Part shown: positions 32,405-44,139 of the stretch, piece by piece | Layout: every line of letters starts with the position of its first letter | How positions within the stretch are numbered: position 1 is the first letter of the stretch | Translations under genes and position numbers: made by a program | The notes under the pieces: generated by a model | Told to the model about the DNA's origin: nothing | The model's input: only the letters and a program-made list of their open reading frames with translations | The model's database searches: none | Assembly: GCF_000003815.2 (NCBI RefSeq) | Contig: NC_049993.1 | Span: 5,671,686-5,735,685, forward strand | Source: Branchiostoma floridae | Taxonomy: Eukaryota; Chordata; Leptocardii; Amphioxiformes; Branchiostomatidae | Length of the DNA: 64,000 bases | Direction: 5' to 3'

Positions 32405-32611
32405 TTAGACTAACGTTACATTTCCAACCCGGGGCCCGACCGGGCTGTTTGCGGAAACATAGAAAATAGAAGGGTATAAAAGTATACACAAATAATGCCG
32501 ACGACTATTCTCTTTACGTCTTGTGTTGTTTGGTATCTTTTAAATCAATACTTTTCGTTCCCGAAAGCTGCCCGGCCGGGCCCCGGTTTGGAAATGTGAA
32601 GTAGGCCTAAC
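32404..32611. mobile_element. second fold-back element abutting the first
   Basis: The left end GTTAGACTAACGTTACATTT, continuing CCAACCCGGGGCCCG, is complementary to the right end, which finishes GGAAATGTGAAGTAGGCCTA then AC. About 208 bp. It begins at the last base of the preceding element. Confidence 0.85.
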
Positions 32612-34769
32612 AAGAGATAAGAAGAGACATAGTATCTTATTTCTTACAATTATTTATTCTACTTAAACTTTAATGTTTTTCTGATAAAACATTTTCATGA
32701 CTTAAGCTGTATTCTTAGATACAATTTCTCCCCAATTTGAGCAATATAAATGGAGAAATGATACTATTGATAAGTATATTTCAAACTTACAAGATTGCAT
32801 CTATATATTTTCAGACCATAAAACACTTTCCCATGGGATCTTTTGTTTTTCACATTGTCACATCTCTACTGTAACTGCGGAAGTTTGTCGCAGTGTTTTG
32901 TCTCCTAACGTTACATATGCATACCTCCAAACAAACTGTATGTGGACTACACAAAGACTGTAATTATCGCACACCGTTGCGGATTGCGCGGTGTTTTTCC
33001 GTGTTTTTTATCACATTTTTCACACCAAATGGCGGACGCACCTTGATCCAACGCGGTACCTTTGAGCCGAGCGATATTACAATAGCTATTCTAATCAGGG
33101 TGGTAATGAGTTATCCATTGTTCTACCTCACCAGGTGAGATCATTACTTTCTTTAATACCTGCCGAGAACAGCGTGTGACTTTCTCTTTCTTTACTTTTC
33201 TTATCTATTTTTGAGTGTCATGTATTTCCACGTGGCACAGAATAAGGACAAAATGTATAGCGCTATACACTAATATGATATACACGTAGGTAGAAACATG
33301 CAAGAATACCACTTTAACTTAATTTACCGACACAAGTACAACTGACTAACTTCCGTCAACACGTTTAGCTTACGGGTATCGATCGTAGAATATAGAACGT
33401 AGAACTAATTGAACAGCTCTACATCATAGTACATGTCTCATTTTCTACTCTTCATTCTTTAAGTTGTGATTTGCTAATGTCGATCGTTGGACATTCTTTA
33501 CAGTTTAAATGTGTCAGCTATCACAACATCGGTGGAATGCATTTCCTTGGTCACATGGTTTTATTCGACCTTCTCCAGTCCAGATATCTATTTGTTCATC
33601 AACACGCTCAAACACGATGGGCCTCGGGCTAGGACAACGCGAACACCGCATCCAACCCGAGGTCAGAAACTAATATCTATGAGACTATTTCTATTCTCAA
33701 ACATATCTTCTCTTAGGCCATCTTAGGACTAAAACGACACCACATCGTCAATACATTACATTACATCATAATGTTTCATTGAAACCTGCAAATTGATAAT
33801 TCGAAGAATGACTACATTGGTAACATCTTCTTCAAACTTTGCTCTTGCCACTCGGCGTCCTGTTGGCCAAACTTGGTACTGCAGCACAACTTTTTCTTTG
33901 TAATTTTTTTCTTGGACATGCTATGGTAATGATTATTTGGTGGTACAATGATATGACTCTAATACATGTGATATATCATATATAGCGGGTGGAATATTAA
34001 TTTTGAAGATACCAATCATGGGCAGAAGTGCATTCCTTCCTTCATGGTAAATAAAAGGAATTTCATACATAAGTAGGCTACAAAAGCTCAAAATGTAACA
34101 TGAATATTTGAAGTCTCCGGAGTCTTGTTGGATTTAGATCCCGCTCCCCGGTGTGTGTGAAAATGTGAAAAGTAAGATTTTCTGCAATCCCATTGTTCTA
34201 AAACAATGGGTCAACCTCAGGTGAACACAGGTAACGTACCGGGACACCTGGCGGATTTGCGACCACCTACCTGTGAAGATCTGCTAACACATAGCGAAAT
34301 CTGCATGTCAAATCTATTGTAAGTATTGTACTTTTGGGAAACACTGGGGAAATCTGTTTGTGTAACAATTCTTCTCGGCTTCACACATCTCCGTAAACCC
34401 CATAATGACAGGATACAGAGAAAATCGTACGGTTCTGTGAAAATTGGTAAATGAAAAACGTTGTCCTGGATGCTTTGAAGAAAAGAATGCCTTTGTGCTT
34501 TTAAAAAGAATGCAGCAAAAAATAATGTTGACATAAGAGTGACAAAAGAATAACAAATGCACTATATCATCATTTCATGCATGCATTGTTGAATCTGGCG
34601 CAAAAAAGGCAAATATTATTAATCTAAAAATATCCATTCAGATTAATATCTGTAACTTATTTTGAACAAGTTCATGTCGTTTTTATCGTATTTCCTGCAA
34701 CGGTGAACAATGCGAAAGTAAGTCCCCTAGTTTTCGGTAGCCGTGCAAAATAACCCGCCCCTAAGAAGA

Positions 34770-34980
34770 TAAGATTGGTCAGCAGCAGATGAAACTTAGA
34801 ACTTAACAGCTTGTTTTATTTCGCATTTAGAAAGATAGCCCCCTTCGGTTACCGTATACATCATTCTCTGGAAAGTTTGTGGTCATATGATAAGTCGGTA
34901 ACAGAAGGGGGCTATCTTTCCAAATGCGAAATAAAACAAGCTGTTAGGTTCTTAGTTTCATCTGCTGCTGACCAATCTTA
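34770..34980. mobile_element. fold-back element, 211 bp
   Basis: Arms of about 85 bases (TAAGATTGGTCAGCAGCAGA… and …TCTGCTGCTGACCAATCTTA) include AAGATAGCCCCCTTC and its complement. The loop is near 34850-34890. Confidence 0.92.
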
Positions 34981-36019
34981 TTTAACCTCATTGTGCTGAC
35001 TAACACATTCACACGTAACACTACCACGTGCAAAGACCCCATAGTAAATATTCAAAGTAATGTAACGTTACCTATCTCAATACATTGAACCCATAAATAA
35101 TACAAAAAAAAAAACATTTTCGTTTCATCCTTGATAGTGTTCATGGATTCTTGGTGCAAATTTCCTATGTGTACCAAATTTCCCCACCAAATACGAAATT
35201 TTTAAACCGTGGTTTAGAAAATAGCCGTTGTTCAAACCGTACTTGCAAAAGAAGCCACGTGCCCAGGTACGACAAATGAGACAGAAAAGAGCATCAGATT
35301 CGGACACCCAGCAAACGTTTGGGAAACTGTTTGATTCAGTGTTTGATTAAGCAACATTGGCACAGAACTCAGTATAAGTAGTCAAATGTGGTAAAGTTTT
35401 AAGTTGTTCTTGCTTAAATACACAAACGTGACATGTAGTGGTAGTCTACAATACACACCGGTACGCGGGTGTATAAAGGAACGACCCGACAAATGTCGGT
35501 ACCTATGTCGGCAAAGCGTCCTTTGTTCTTCAGATAACACCGAAACGCGCGGTATAACCACAGTTACAGCAATGCTTGATCAATTGTTTGTACTGTAAAA
35601 TTGTTGTTTTTATAACATAACATTCTAAATGCAAACGTTATCAGCCAAAATGATGCAAGACTTGATATGTTGTCATCTTTAACCACTATGTTCATGCAGG
35701 GTATCTTACCATTTGACCCAAGACACACCACTGAAAATATTGTATGTTCAACTCTACTTAGGGGAAATGCACTCTTATCTCCCATTGAAAATTGTCTTTT
35801 ATTTGATGTTGTATTCAAGTTCATCCAACAGACAGGTCGTTTTTAGTTTTAGTTGATTATATAGCCTTATTTGATTATTCCTTAGTAAGTTTGTAAACCA
35901 GCTGCACGTTCACTCTGTTACTTGATTCCTTGTTTATGTTGACGTCGTTATCATTATCTTTTGACTACTAGTATGTTATTTAGTGTTCGTTATTTTGTAT
36001 GTGTGTCCTTATTTTTGTC

Positions 36020-36092
36020 ATGTGTAAGAGGAGAAGACTCAGATAAGCAACTTTGCTTTTTGTTAAAGCCTCGTTAAATAAATGTGAATAAA
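36020..36092 (+). mobile_element. probable LINE 3' tail
   Basis: GAGGAGAAGACTCAGATAAG, then TTAAAGCCTCGTTAAATAAA then TGTGAATAAA, has the look of a CR1-type 3' UTR end. No coding part was identified. Confidence 0.45.
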
Positions 36093-36449
36093 AAAAATCA
36101 GCCAAAATGGTCAAAGTACTAAGTCAAATTATACTTATCTTAGGACAAAGATAACTAGCCTAAGGCAACAGCAAGTAAATTTGAGTGGGCAAAGAATCAT
36201 GTTGACAATCTCCGAAGGGGAAGATTTCAGTGACCACGTTCTAATAGCACTAGAACGTTCCAATGCTGAGTTCGATATTCAACAAAAACACCCTTATTCA
36301 CATGTCGCCGTAGCCGTGTTACTGTTAGATTTGGTCCGGGAGTGTGGGGACTTGTAGAGGCGACGATAGTATAACTTTAATTGCTAACTTTCAAATCCTC
36401 TCAACTGAAACGATAATTCCTTTTTCTTCAGTAAACTGAATATCTGTCG

Positions 36450-36570
36450 TCACTGGTTTACTAGCTGAAGTTTCCTCATCACTGGAAAACTAGTGACGAT
36501 AAATATTCCCCACTGGTAAGCCAGTGACGACGCGACTTCATCACTGGAAACCGAGTGATGAGAAATTTAC
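36450..36570. repeat. cluster of short imperfect palindromes around CACTGG
   Basis: Four related units: GTCACTGGTTTACTAG, ATCACTGGAAAACTAGTGAC, CCACTGGTAAGCCAGTGACG and ATCACTGGAAACCGAGTGAT, about 35-40 bases apart. Three can form small hairpins. Confidence 0.7.
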
Positions 36571-37119
36571 CCGTGACCTCGGTAGTTTTTAGTAGGTAGT
36601 TTTGCTTATCTAACGTAGACATAAGTCAACAAAAACTAGATATGAGAGTATCTATGAGACGTGCAAGAAAAGATGGTGAAATACAGAATGGAGGAAAGAA
36701 ATACCATCTTCTAAACTTCAGAGTTTCTTACATCTCCTACCCTATTCTATTCAAAATTTCATGAGTAACTTTTGCACCAGTTGTTATTTTGTTTATACTT
36801 ACACCATCAAAATGCCATATCGACATTCATTGCTTCGTTTAGTGCATTTCTCTAGCTATTTTAGTCTTTAGAATCTAGGAGATGTAAGAAACTCTGAAAG
36901 AAGGACACATTCTAATACCTGATGTCATGCACGAATGAACACTTTATGAACGAAGTACTAGTATGTATTCTTCTTTATATTTCAAAGAAAGGAGACACTT
37001 GATATCATGCGTGTATACGCATATGAAGTATATTGTATATGATATATAATAGTATACAGTATTTGATTAGTCTTTCAGGTTTCAGTGTTCCACATCCATT
37101 TACACACTTGTGCAAGTTG

Positions 37120-37180
37120 TGGCTGTGTGTGCATTTAGCTCTTTGAAAATGAATACGCAATAAAGATTATTGTTATTGAG
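37120..37180 (+). mobile_element. probable LINE 3' tail
   Basis: Ends GAATACGCAATAAAGATTAT then TGTTATTG, similar in form to the tails at 8310-8393 and 22725-22800. Confidence 0.45.
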
Positions 37181-37892
37181 AGAATCTCATAGTCAATCAA
37201 AGGAACGATCAAAATGTCAGAGTACAGCAAGGACGTTCTCTATATAATGTCCTTTAGTACAGGAAGCACTTCAACGGTTCATGGTATCTGGGAATATGAT
37301 AGTTTGATATTTTCTGTAAACATACAGCGATGGTACTGATTTCCTTTGTTCTAAAGAAAGGAAGGAAGAAAGGAAAGACGGAAGGAAGAAAAGTTACGCT
37401 TGGCGTCTTAATGCAACTTTTGAAAACTTTCAAACGCGGCGCCACAAATGGATTGTAAACGCAGTCTGTAATTATTGATATAACATAGACGTTATACAAA
37501 TATAACACAGAAAAATTCTCAAGTAAAGAACAAAGGATTTGGCTTGGCTTGATATCCTACTCGGCGTTTTATCGCCTTAAACAAGCTTGATTTGTCTAAG
37601 AACCTTTAGAATCTTCCGCTATAAGCGGCTTGTGAGTGCAGTCTTTCAGTGTTGATATAACATGCAGTTTGTACCGCAAAAGAGAGACCGACCAAACATT
37701 TGAAAAATGAACAAAGGATTTGGCTTGTTGTCATGTTTGGTTCTGTTTGACTAGGGACCCGCCGTCGGCAAAAGGCGACTTGTCGGACCGGTCGGACCGC
37801 CGGTATCTCTTGGGGCGCTCCTCGGGAACATCTGCCGCACGTGGCGCCGATACTTTCCGCCTTTGTTATTCAATCACTTTTGTCGGGAAAAT

Positions 37893-37908
37893 TGGCCATA
37901 AAAACGCC
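37893..37908 (+). promoter_or_regulatory. TATA-like box upstream of copy B
   Basis: GGCCATAAAAACGCC lies about 105 bases upstream of the ATG, with ATTCAATC (CCAAT-like) about 25 bases before it. The same arrangement is kept at copy C (48601-48615, minus strand). Confidence 0.4.
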
Positions 37909-38007
37909 CCACGTCTTCTGTCCGCACTCACTTTTCTCCAGACTTCCACCGAGAGCGTGCCGACTTCTTCCCGACTTCAGTTCCACACGTCTTTGTTTGT
38001 TGACGAC

Positions 38008-38919
38008 ATGGAGAGAGCAGCCGACAGTCCCCGCCCCGCTGGCTACGCCGGGTCTCGTGCCGAGTGGGTCCTGAAGAGAGCCAACGACTTCGACACCAAG
38101 GCGCGCTCGTTCCGCTGTGGTGGGTGCGAGCGGCCGGCGGCCTGGGTCTGCCTGGACCCGGTCTGCGTGTCCTACAACCGCGACAGAGTGGTACCGCTGT
38201 GTGACAACTGCGACAAGCGGTGCCACCCGACCTCCAGCCCGGCCATGCACAGCCACCGCCGCCTGGGAGTCGTCCTGTACATCTCCATGCTGATGCTGCA
38301 CCGCTACCAGAAGGTCGTCGGTCTCGTCATGACGGCTTCTCCCGACAACAGCCGCCCGTCCACCCCCGTCTCCACCCGCCCCGACGAGGTCACCTCCACC
38401 CAGTCTCCGACCAGCTCGGGACGACTGACACCTCCTCCCGTCTTGTCACCGCCCGAGTCGCCGGTGTCATCCCTCCCGCCCAGCCCTGACAGCTCCGTGA
38501 GCAGCACGAAGAGGAAGCGGCGCAGCGACGACATCACCACCGAGCCCGCCGCCAAGGTGAGCCGCTCCAGTCCAGACCGCTCGGGCCGCTTCTCCCTTGC
38601 CGCCGACCTGCGGCCCATCCACGAGTCGTACGGCCGGATCCTGAAACGTCTGAGAGCGGACCGGTCCCTGTCCGTCTCCGAGGCCTGTATGCACGAACCT
38701 TTCGGCAAGCTGACCGTCAGAAACTACGCCGCCATCGCCGAGCTGAAGATCGTGGATGCCACACTGTACACCTCCGTGCTGGACAGCTACATGCGGCGGG
38801 GCGACGGGAGCGGCACGCTGTCGGGGTTCGAGCGGGAGTGTCGGCAGGTGTTGTCCGGGTGCGTCCGACAGGTGGCAACCATGAGAACCAGGAGAGAACT
38901 CTTGTCCTGCTCTCAGTAA
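38008..38919 (+). CDS. B-box-like / CCDC106-like protein, copy B
   Basis: A single-exon frame of 303 residues from MERAADSPRPAG to SCSQ and TAA. The frame is open upstream to 37720, but this Met is chosen because copy C keeps it while its upstream frame is broken. N-terminus: Cys/His cluster suited to zinc binding (FRCGGCERPAAWVCLDPVCV, PLCDNCDKRCHP, HSHRR), resembling a B-box. Then a hydrophobic VVLYISMLMLHRYQKVVG helix, a Pro/Ser-rich middle with a nuclear-localisation-like KRKRR, and a C-terminal module (HESYGRILKRLRADRSLS, NYAAIAELKIVDATLY) recalling CCDC106-type proteins. Nuclear location and a regulatory role are inferred only. Codon use is strongly GC-rich compared with the AT-rich flanks. 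It sits on the left arm of the inverted duplication. Confidence 0.78.
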   Translation: MERAADSPRPAGYAGSRAEWVLKRANDFDTKARSFRCGGCERPAAWVCLDPVCVSYNRDRVVPLCDNCDKRCHPTSSPAMHSHRRLGVVLYISMLMLHRYQKVVGLVMTASPDNSRPSTPVSTRPDEVTSTQSPTSSGRLTPPPVLSPPESPVSSLPPSPDSSVSSTKRKRRSDDITTEPAAKVSRSSPDRSGRFSLAADLRPIHESYGRILKRLRADRSLSVSEACMHEPFGKLTVRNYAAIAELKIVDATLYTSVLDSYMRRGDGSGTLSGFERECRQVLSGCVRQVATMRTRRELLSCSQ

Positions 38920-41279
38920 AGACTCGGGCCACAGACTTTTAAAAGCGTAACGCAACAGATGTACATAAGATAAACAAGACTGTTGTAACTGGCGTATGTT
39001 TAATCTGTATGCAAAATCTGTACCGCCTTTCTTTGATTTGTCATACAGCGCTTGTATACGTCGTTATGTTTTGTTGTATATAATGTATATATCAATATGA
39101 TATCCACTTGTCACATGCTGATGTCACTTGTCACATTATGTTACATATTGTTTGTTGGTTCGTCTATATATATATATGGAATTCAGACCGCTTGACCAGT
39201 ATGCAAGGCTCACACCTGTCTTCGTTTTGAGAATTAAAAAAATGACACCTCATTTCACTGTCTTGGTTGCATTTCTGCCAAATGTTTAGTTACAGCAGCA
39301 ATCGTCCGAATAGGCTATATAGACTAGAGTAGTACGTCAATAGGGACAGCAGCCCAAATGCATATACCGTAGAGATCGTATCAATGATATGATAGGTTAA
39401 TCGCGGTGGCCCATTAAACTCCTCAGCCGGCAAAACTCATTCCTAAGCTAATGATATTATCTTATGCCACGAGGGTACGTCGTGTGTTACGCCGAAGGGC
39501 GGTTATACAGAGGTGACCAGTACAAATTTAGGTCGTCAAACGCTTTGGTCTGTGGGGCATATGTTCCTCGCCAAAGCTAATACTAGTATACTAGTACCAA
39601 AACGAAATTCTAATCGCAGCAAAGTTTAAGACTCAAACGTAGACTTGGAGGGCGGTTGGCATGTTACATCATAGAAAGAAGAAAGGTTATAACATCTCAG
39701 GTTAGAACTCAAGCACATTCTGTGTCGCTCGGATACTGTCAGAAATAGAACATACTAGTATCGTATGAACTAATAATAGTATATCATATAGTAATGAATT
39801 GAACGGAAGTTTTCCACACGTTATTGTTGTACGGCTATTCAAGTCCCGTATAGACCCCGCCCGGGTGGCCACTGATACCTGTAGTTATCACCCTGTGTGA
39901 GAGTTTAATTGTGGGTTCTAATTCCCCTTACAAAATGCGCCCCTCCCCTGACATACACGACGTACAGTGTGGGACGTCGAAATTGGTATTGGTCAAGGAG
40001 CTGTTAATCATGATCATCACATAACCATATGACGTTGGCAAACGAGAAGGCTCTAATTGATTCATAACCACCAGTTACAATTGCTTCATGATTGACGTTT
40101 CGCTCACATTCGACGGTTATAGGAACCTACCATACCTTATGACATCGTATGCAAGGGCGGTTCAATAATCCTACAATATCATCATGGTAACTAATGCTTA
40201 TTGAAACTCCCATATGGAAATACAAAATATTTCCTGTAAAAGTTCAGCTTAACTTTCAACAGCACAAGTAATATTGTATGGTACGCTCTGAACTTTTTGC
40301 TTTCAAGTCTGTTGTCTTGAATCCAGTTTTGTTAGCTTTACTTCGGAGAGCGACCGTTGGAAGCCAACAGGATTCCACCAGACTATTAAACCTTCCTCCT
40401 CAAAAATGGTCTTTATCATATTCGCTCCTAACAACTCAACTCCAAGCTGGTTCAGTCAGAAGGGGTGACCATTCTACGTCCATGGTACAACGGATTTTCA
40501 CTTTCAGGAACAAGCAGCGTTTTCCACGCTGCATTGTTTCCACCGTTACTTTCAAAATGGCTCCCCACAGTCCCACACAAATGTCGTCATCATTACGTCA
40601 TTATACCACAGCTATTATCGCCTCTTTTTCAGCTTCTCTTCAGGACGTTTTGTTTAGATTTTCGTGTATTTTATCACATTTTTCGCACCCAATAGTCCAA
40701 AGCCCTTGATGTAGCGGCGGGCGTTTTGGCGGCACCAAAGACAAAGGCATGACGGTAATGACGTATCTATTGTTTTACCTGCCCAAGTGAGCTTTCCCGC
40801 CGTTTGACGCTGTGTGTGGTTTAGTTCGCTACTAATACATCCTTACAAGGATAGAATTGATCTTTTCATATGCAGTTTCCTTTTCATATGGATTAAGTTG
40901 AATGCCATTGTTATCTGTATAGTTCCAAACATTAAGTTTAAAATTCAGTTGCATCCCACAAGTACCAGTCAGTGATTGACCCCTTGCTCCTCACCGCTGT
41001 ATCAGCCTTCAAAAATCTTGAAATAGACAAAACCACATCACATAAGGGACGTTACATTTCCTCTGTGCAGTTTTCTTTCAAATCATGGAGGTTGAAAGGA
41101 GACATAAAGTGGTCCGCTCCTGCAAAAATAAAACTTGGTAGAAACATACACTGAAAGATTGAAACGGTATGGATTATTTTTCGTACCTACTGAATTACCA
41201 CCTACAGGTCCGAAAGTAGATTTTTCATTCAAGAACAGTAAACAATAGATGCATAATTATCTCACCAGGTGAGATTAGT

Positions 41280-43150
41280 TCATTGTCTCCCGTATGATAC
41301 CTGCAGTGTCACAGACTGATATCAAACTTAACCCCGACGTCAAGCAACCTTCACATCACACCTGTTCTATTCTCGCGGTACTTTTTGTCATGATGGTGAA
41401 ACAAGTGTTTGTTTTCCCTCTGAGGGTTTCAACAAAAGGATTACTTACCACATTTTCCAGACAGACATGCCGACATTCTATTCTTTTTTATTTTCTTTAT
41501 GTCACCGCATTTTGATGTGTATTTGGTGGGGGTCTTTGGTATTGTATATACATGTAACATGGACTTTGAGCCATAGAAATATTGCAGCTTATAGTATGTC
41601 TACGTAGTGCACTTAGATATTCTGTGATTATGATAAAGTACTAGTATATATTTTGTGACTGTATCAAAGTCACGATGTGTATTACTCATCTCTGTCATTA
41701 AAGAACAGACATACAAACTCTATTGTCACCAACCTGTAAGAATAGGACTGGTAATTATAACGTCTATCGGCACGGCGGGAATATCTGGGCAACTTGGCTT
41801 TGTTAGAAAAATTACCCCGTCAAATGTAAAGAATACACCGTTGATTTGCATGAAAACATTGCGCTAATTGCTGACGGCTAAATTACTCCTAATTGGAAAG
41901 ACGAAAATGACTTTCATTGCACGGTTCAAGGATCTTCAAGTGAAAACATTCACAATTTCAGTCCGTCAGCAAAACAATAAATAGAAATGATTTATGAGTC
42001 AGAGTAATTTTATCCTCACTGTACCTTTCATCTTTTGTGATGACGATGAAACTATTGTTGTTTTCCTTTCATGAAATTTCAACAAAAGGCATATTTTTCA
42101 TCCCAGACCAAGCCCAGACCAAGGAGCTTTTGTTGTTGCCAATGTACACTGTGAACGTGATAACCGTCTGTAATCATTCCTAAACAATTCAGGAATGAAA
42201 ATACTTTCCATCAATCTATGGAAGATAAAGTTTCATTGACGCAACAAAAAAGAAAGCAACTTTCGCACAACAACAACCAAGAAGGTTCATGCATTGTTAC
42301 ACGTTGGAGGTTCGAGCATAGTTACATGAACCAAGAAGGACCGCTTTGCATAAGTCATACAAAATCCTGTTTTAGGAACATGCGTTTATAGGAAGGCTAT
42401 GGCTTGTTTTCGGTTCGTGTACGTGTGTATGAGGACTCATGAACTACATGTATTACCAAGAGTTTGTGCTTTGTTTGCCTACAAGAACAGTAAACAATAT
42501 ATTCATAACTATTAGTATCTCATCAGTCGTGATTAGTTCATTCTCCCCTGTATGATACCTACATGTCACAAACCGGACAACTTTCCACACTTCTTTTTTC
42601 AATCTCCTTGTTCACGACGTGAGACTTCACATCATACTTGTTCTGTCATGATGGTGAAACAAGTGTTTGTTTTACCCCTGAAGATCTCAACAAAAGGATT
42701 AGTTGCCACATTTTCCAGACAGACACGCCGACATTCCACCTTTTCTTTTCTTTATGTCACCGCATTTTGATGTGTATTGTTGATTGGGTCTCTGGCATTA
42801 TATATACATATAACAAGGAGTTTGCGGTATAGAAATATTCCAACGTAGTATATCTACGTAGTGTTCTTAAATATTCTGCGATTATGACAAAGTCTATATT
42901 TTGTGATACAAATGTAGTAGTGAAGTCACGATGTGTATTGCTCTTCAGAGAAGAGACATACAAACTCCATTGTCACCAACCTGTAAGAATAGGACTGGTA
43001 ATTATAACGTCTATCGGCACGGCGGGAATATTTGTGCAACTTGGCTTTGTTAGAAAAATTACCCCGTCAAATGTAAAGAAAACATCGTTGATTTGCATGA
43101 AATCTTCGTGATAATTGCTGACGTCTAAATTACTCCTAATTGGAAAAAAA
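41280..43150 (+). repeat. two direct copies of a unit of about 0.6 kb
   Basis: 41280-41900 and 42530-43150 share long stretches (CATGATGGTGAAACAAGTGT; AGAATAGGACTGGTAATTAT then AACGTCTATCGGCACGGCGG). Inverted versions occur at about 44800-45560 and, partly, 44140-44480. They make up the core of the palindrome. Confidence 0.85.
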
Positions 43151-43464
43151 GAAAATTGCTTTCATTGTAAAGTTCATGAAACTTTGAAGTGAACGCATAC
43201 ACATTTTTCTTAAAGAAAGCAGGGGAAACAACAAATACTAGTATCAATATTCCACGACTAGCTCAAACTGTAGTCTGTTGAAAGTTTCAAGAGACTGGCT
43301 ATAGACAGATTCCAATGGACTCGATGTCATGAATAAATGTATCTTCATGTGACAACTCTCACATTACAAAAATAGCTTAATTCATGAAACACTGATTTGT
43401 TACTAGAAAGGTTTTTGAAACTCGTGATCAGCCCCAGCTGATTGTAACAACATATCACAGACTT

Positions 43465-43528
43465 ACTCAAGCACATATTAGCCTTTACTCCTTGGTACTC
43501 AAGCACATATTAGCCTTTATTCCTTGGT
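43465..43528. repeat. 32-bp tandem duplication
   Basis: ACTCAAGCACATATTAGCCT then TTACTCCTTGGT is repeated once with one change, in the spacer of the inverted duplication. Confidence 0.92.
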
Positions 43529-44139
43529 AAGTGCAATTCTAGGACTTACCAGTATTTTGAATATTTGTTTTGTAGTTTGAAGTTCATTGTGCGAAAGTCG
43601 CTTTCCTTTTCGTTCTGTCAAGAAAACAGGTGTGACATATAGCAAATTATTTCCAAACCTTTGAAAACTCAACGAAATCGACATGTTCAATTAATCTTTA
43701 AAATAAAAAAAACATATTTCAATCAACTTGTCTTGCGGTATAGGCTTTCCACCAATCTGCTGTAGAACATACTAGTATTTGATAATTACCACGTTCTTAT
43801 AGAATAGATATATGTGATATGGAAGGACCCGTAAAATCTTACAGTGATTGAAAAACGTTCAATACACGACAGCATCGATAAATATTGTATTGAGGACATT
43901 ATATAAAGAGGAGTATACGATGTCCCTCGTTTCCACGTATTTTCATACAGTATTGTACACGTATCTGGCCCAGTGGATCTAGCTAGCCTTGGATCTAGAA
44001 GTGAGCCTAAACGGTCTAAAATTGATGTATATCACTAATGTAGGAATATTTCATGGTTGTGGAATATTGATATTTATTGTTCGATGGATTGCAGTGTTTT
44101 CATTGCGTTTTCTTCAAGGAACCGCGAATGTAATAAAAA

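Larger units (their letters stand above)
29028..37513. other. gene-poor stretch rich in fold-back elements
   Basis: No gene was recognised. It contains a tRNA-derived SINE-like element (29911-30140), decayed tandem repeats (31300-31650), two abutting fold-back elements (32064-32611), a diverged piece of the inverted-duplication repeat (about 32985-33140), another fold-back (34770-34980), a palindromic repeat cluster (36450-36570) and LINE tails. Confidence 0.6.

Noticed and set aside
36450-36570. CRISPR-like array
   Set aside because: The repeats are few, imperfect and palindromic with irregular spacers, in an animal genome without cas genes.
37720-38007. N-terminal extension of copy B (MACCHVWFC…)
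   Set aside because: The frame is broken in the near-identical copy C, and the stretch contains the TATA-like box, so it is probably promoter and 5' UTR.
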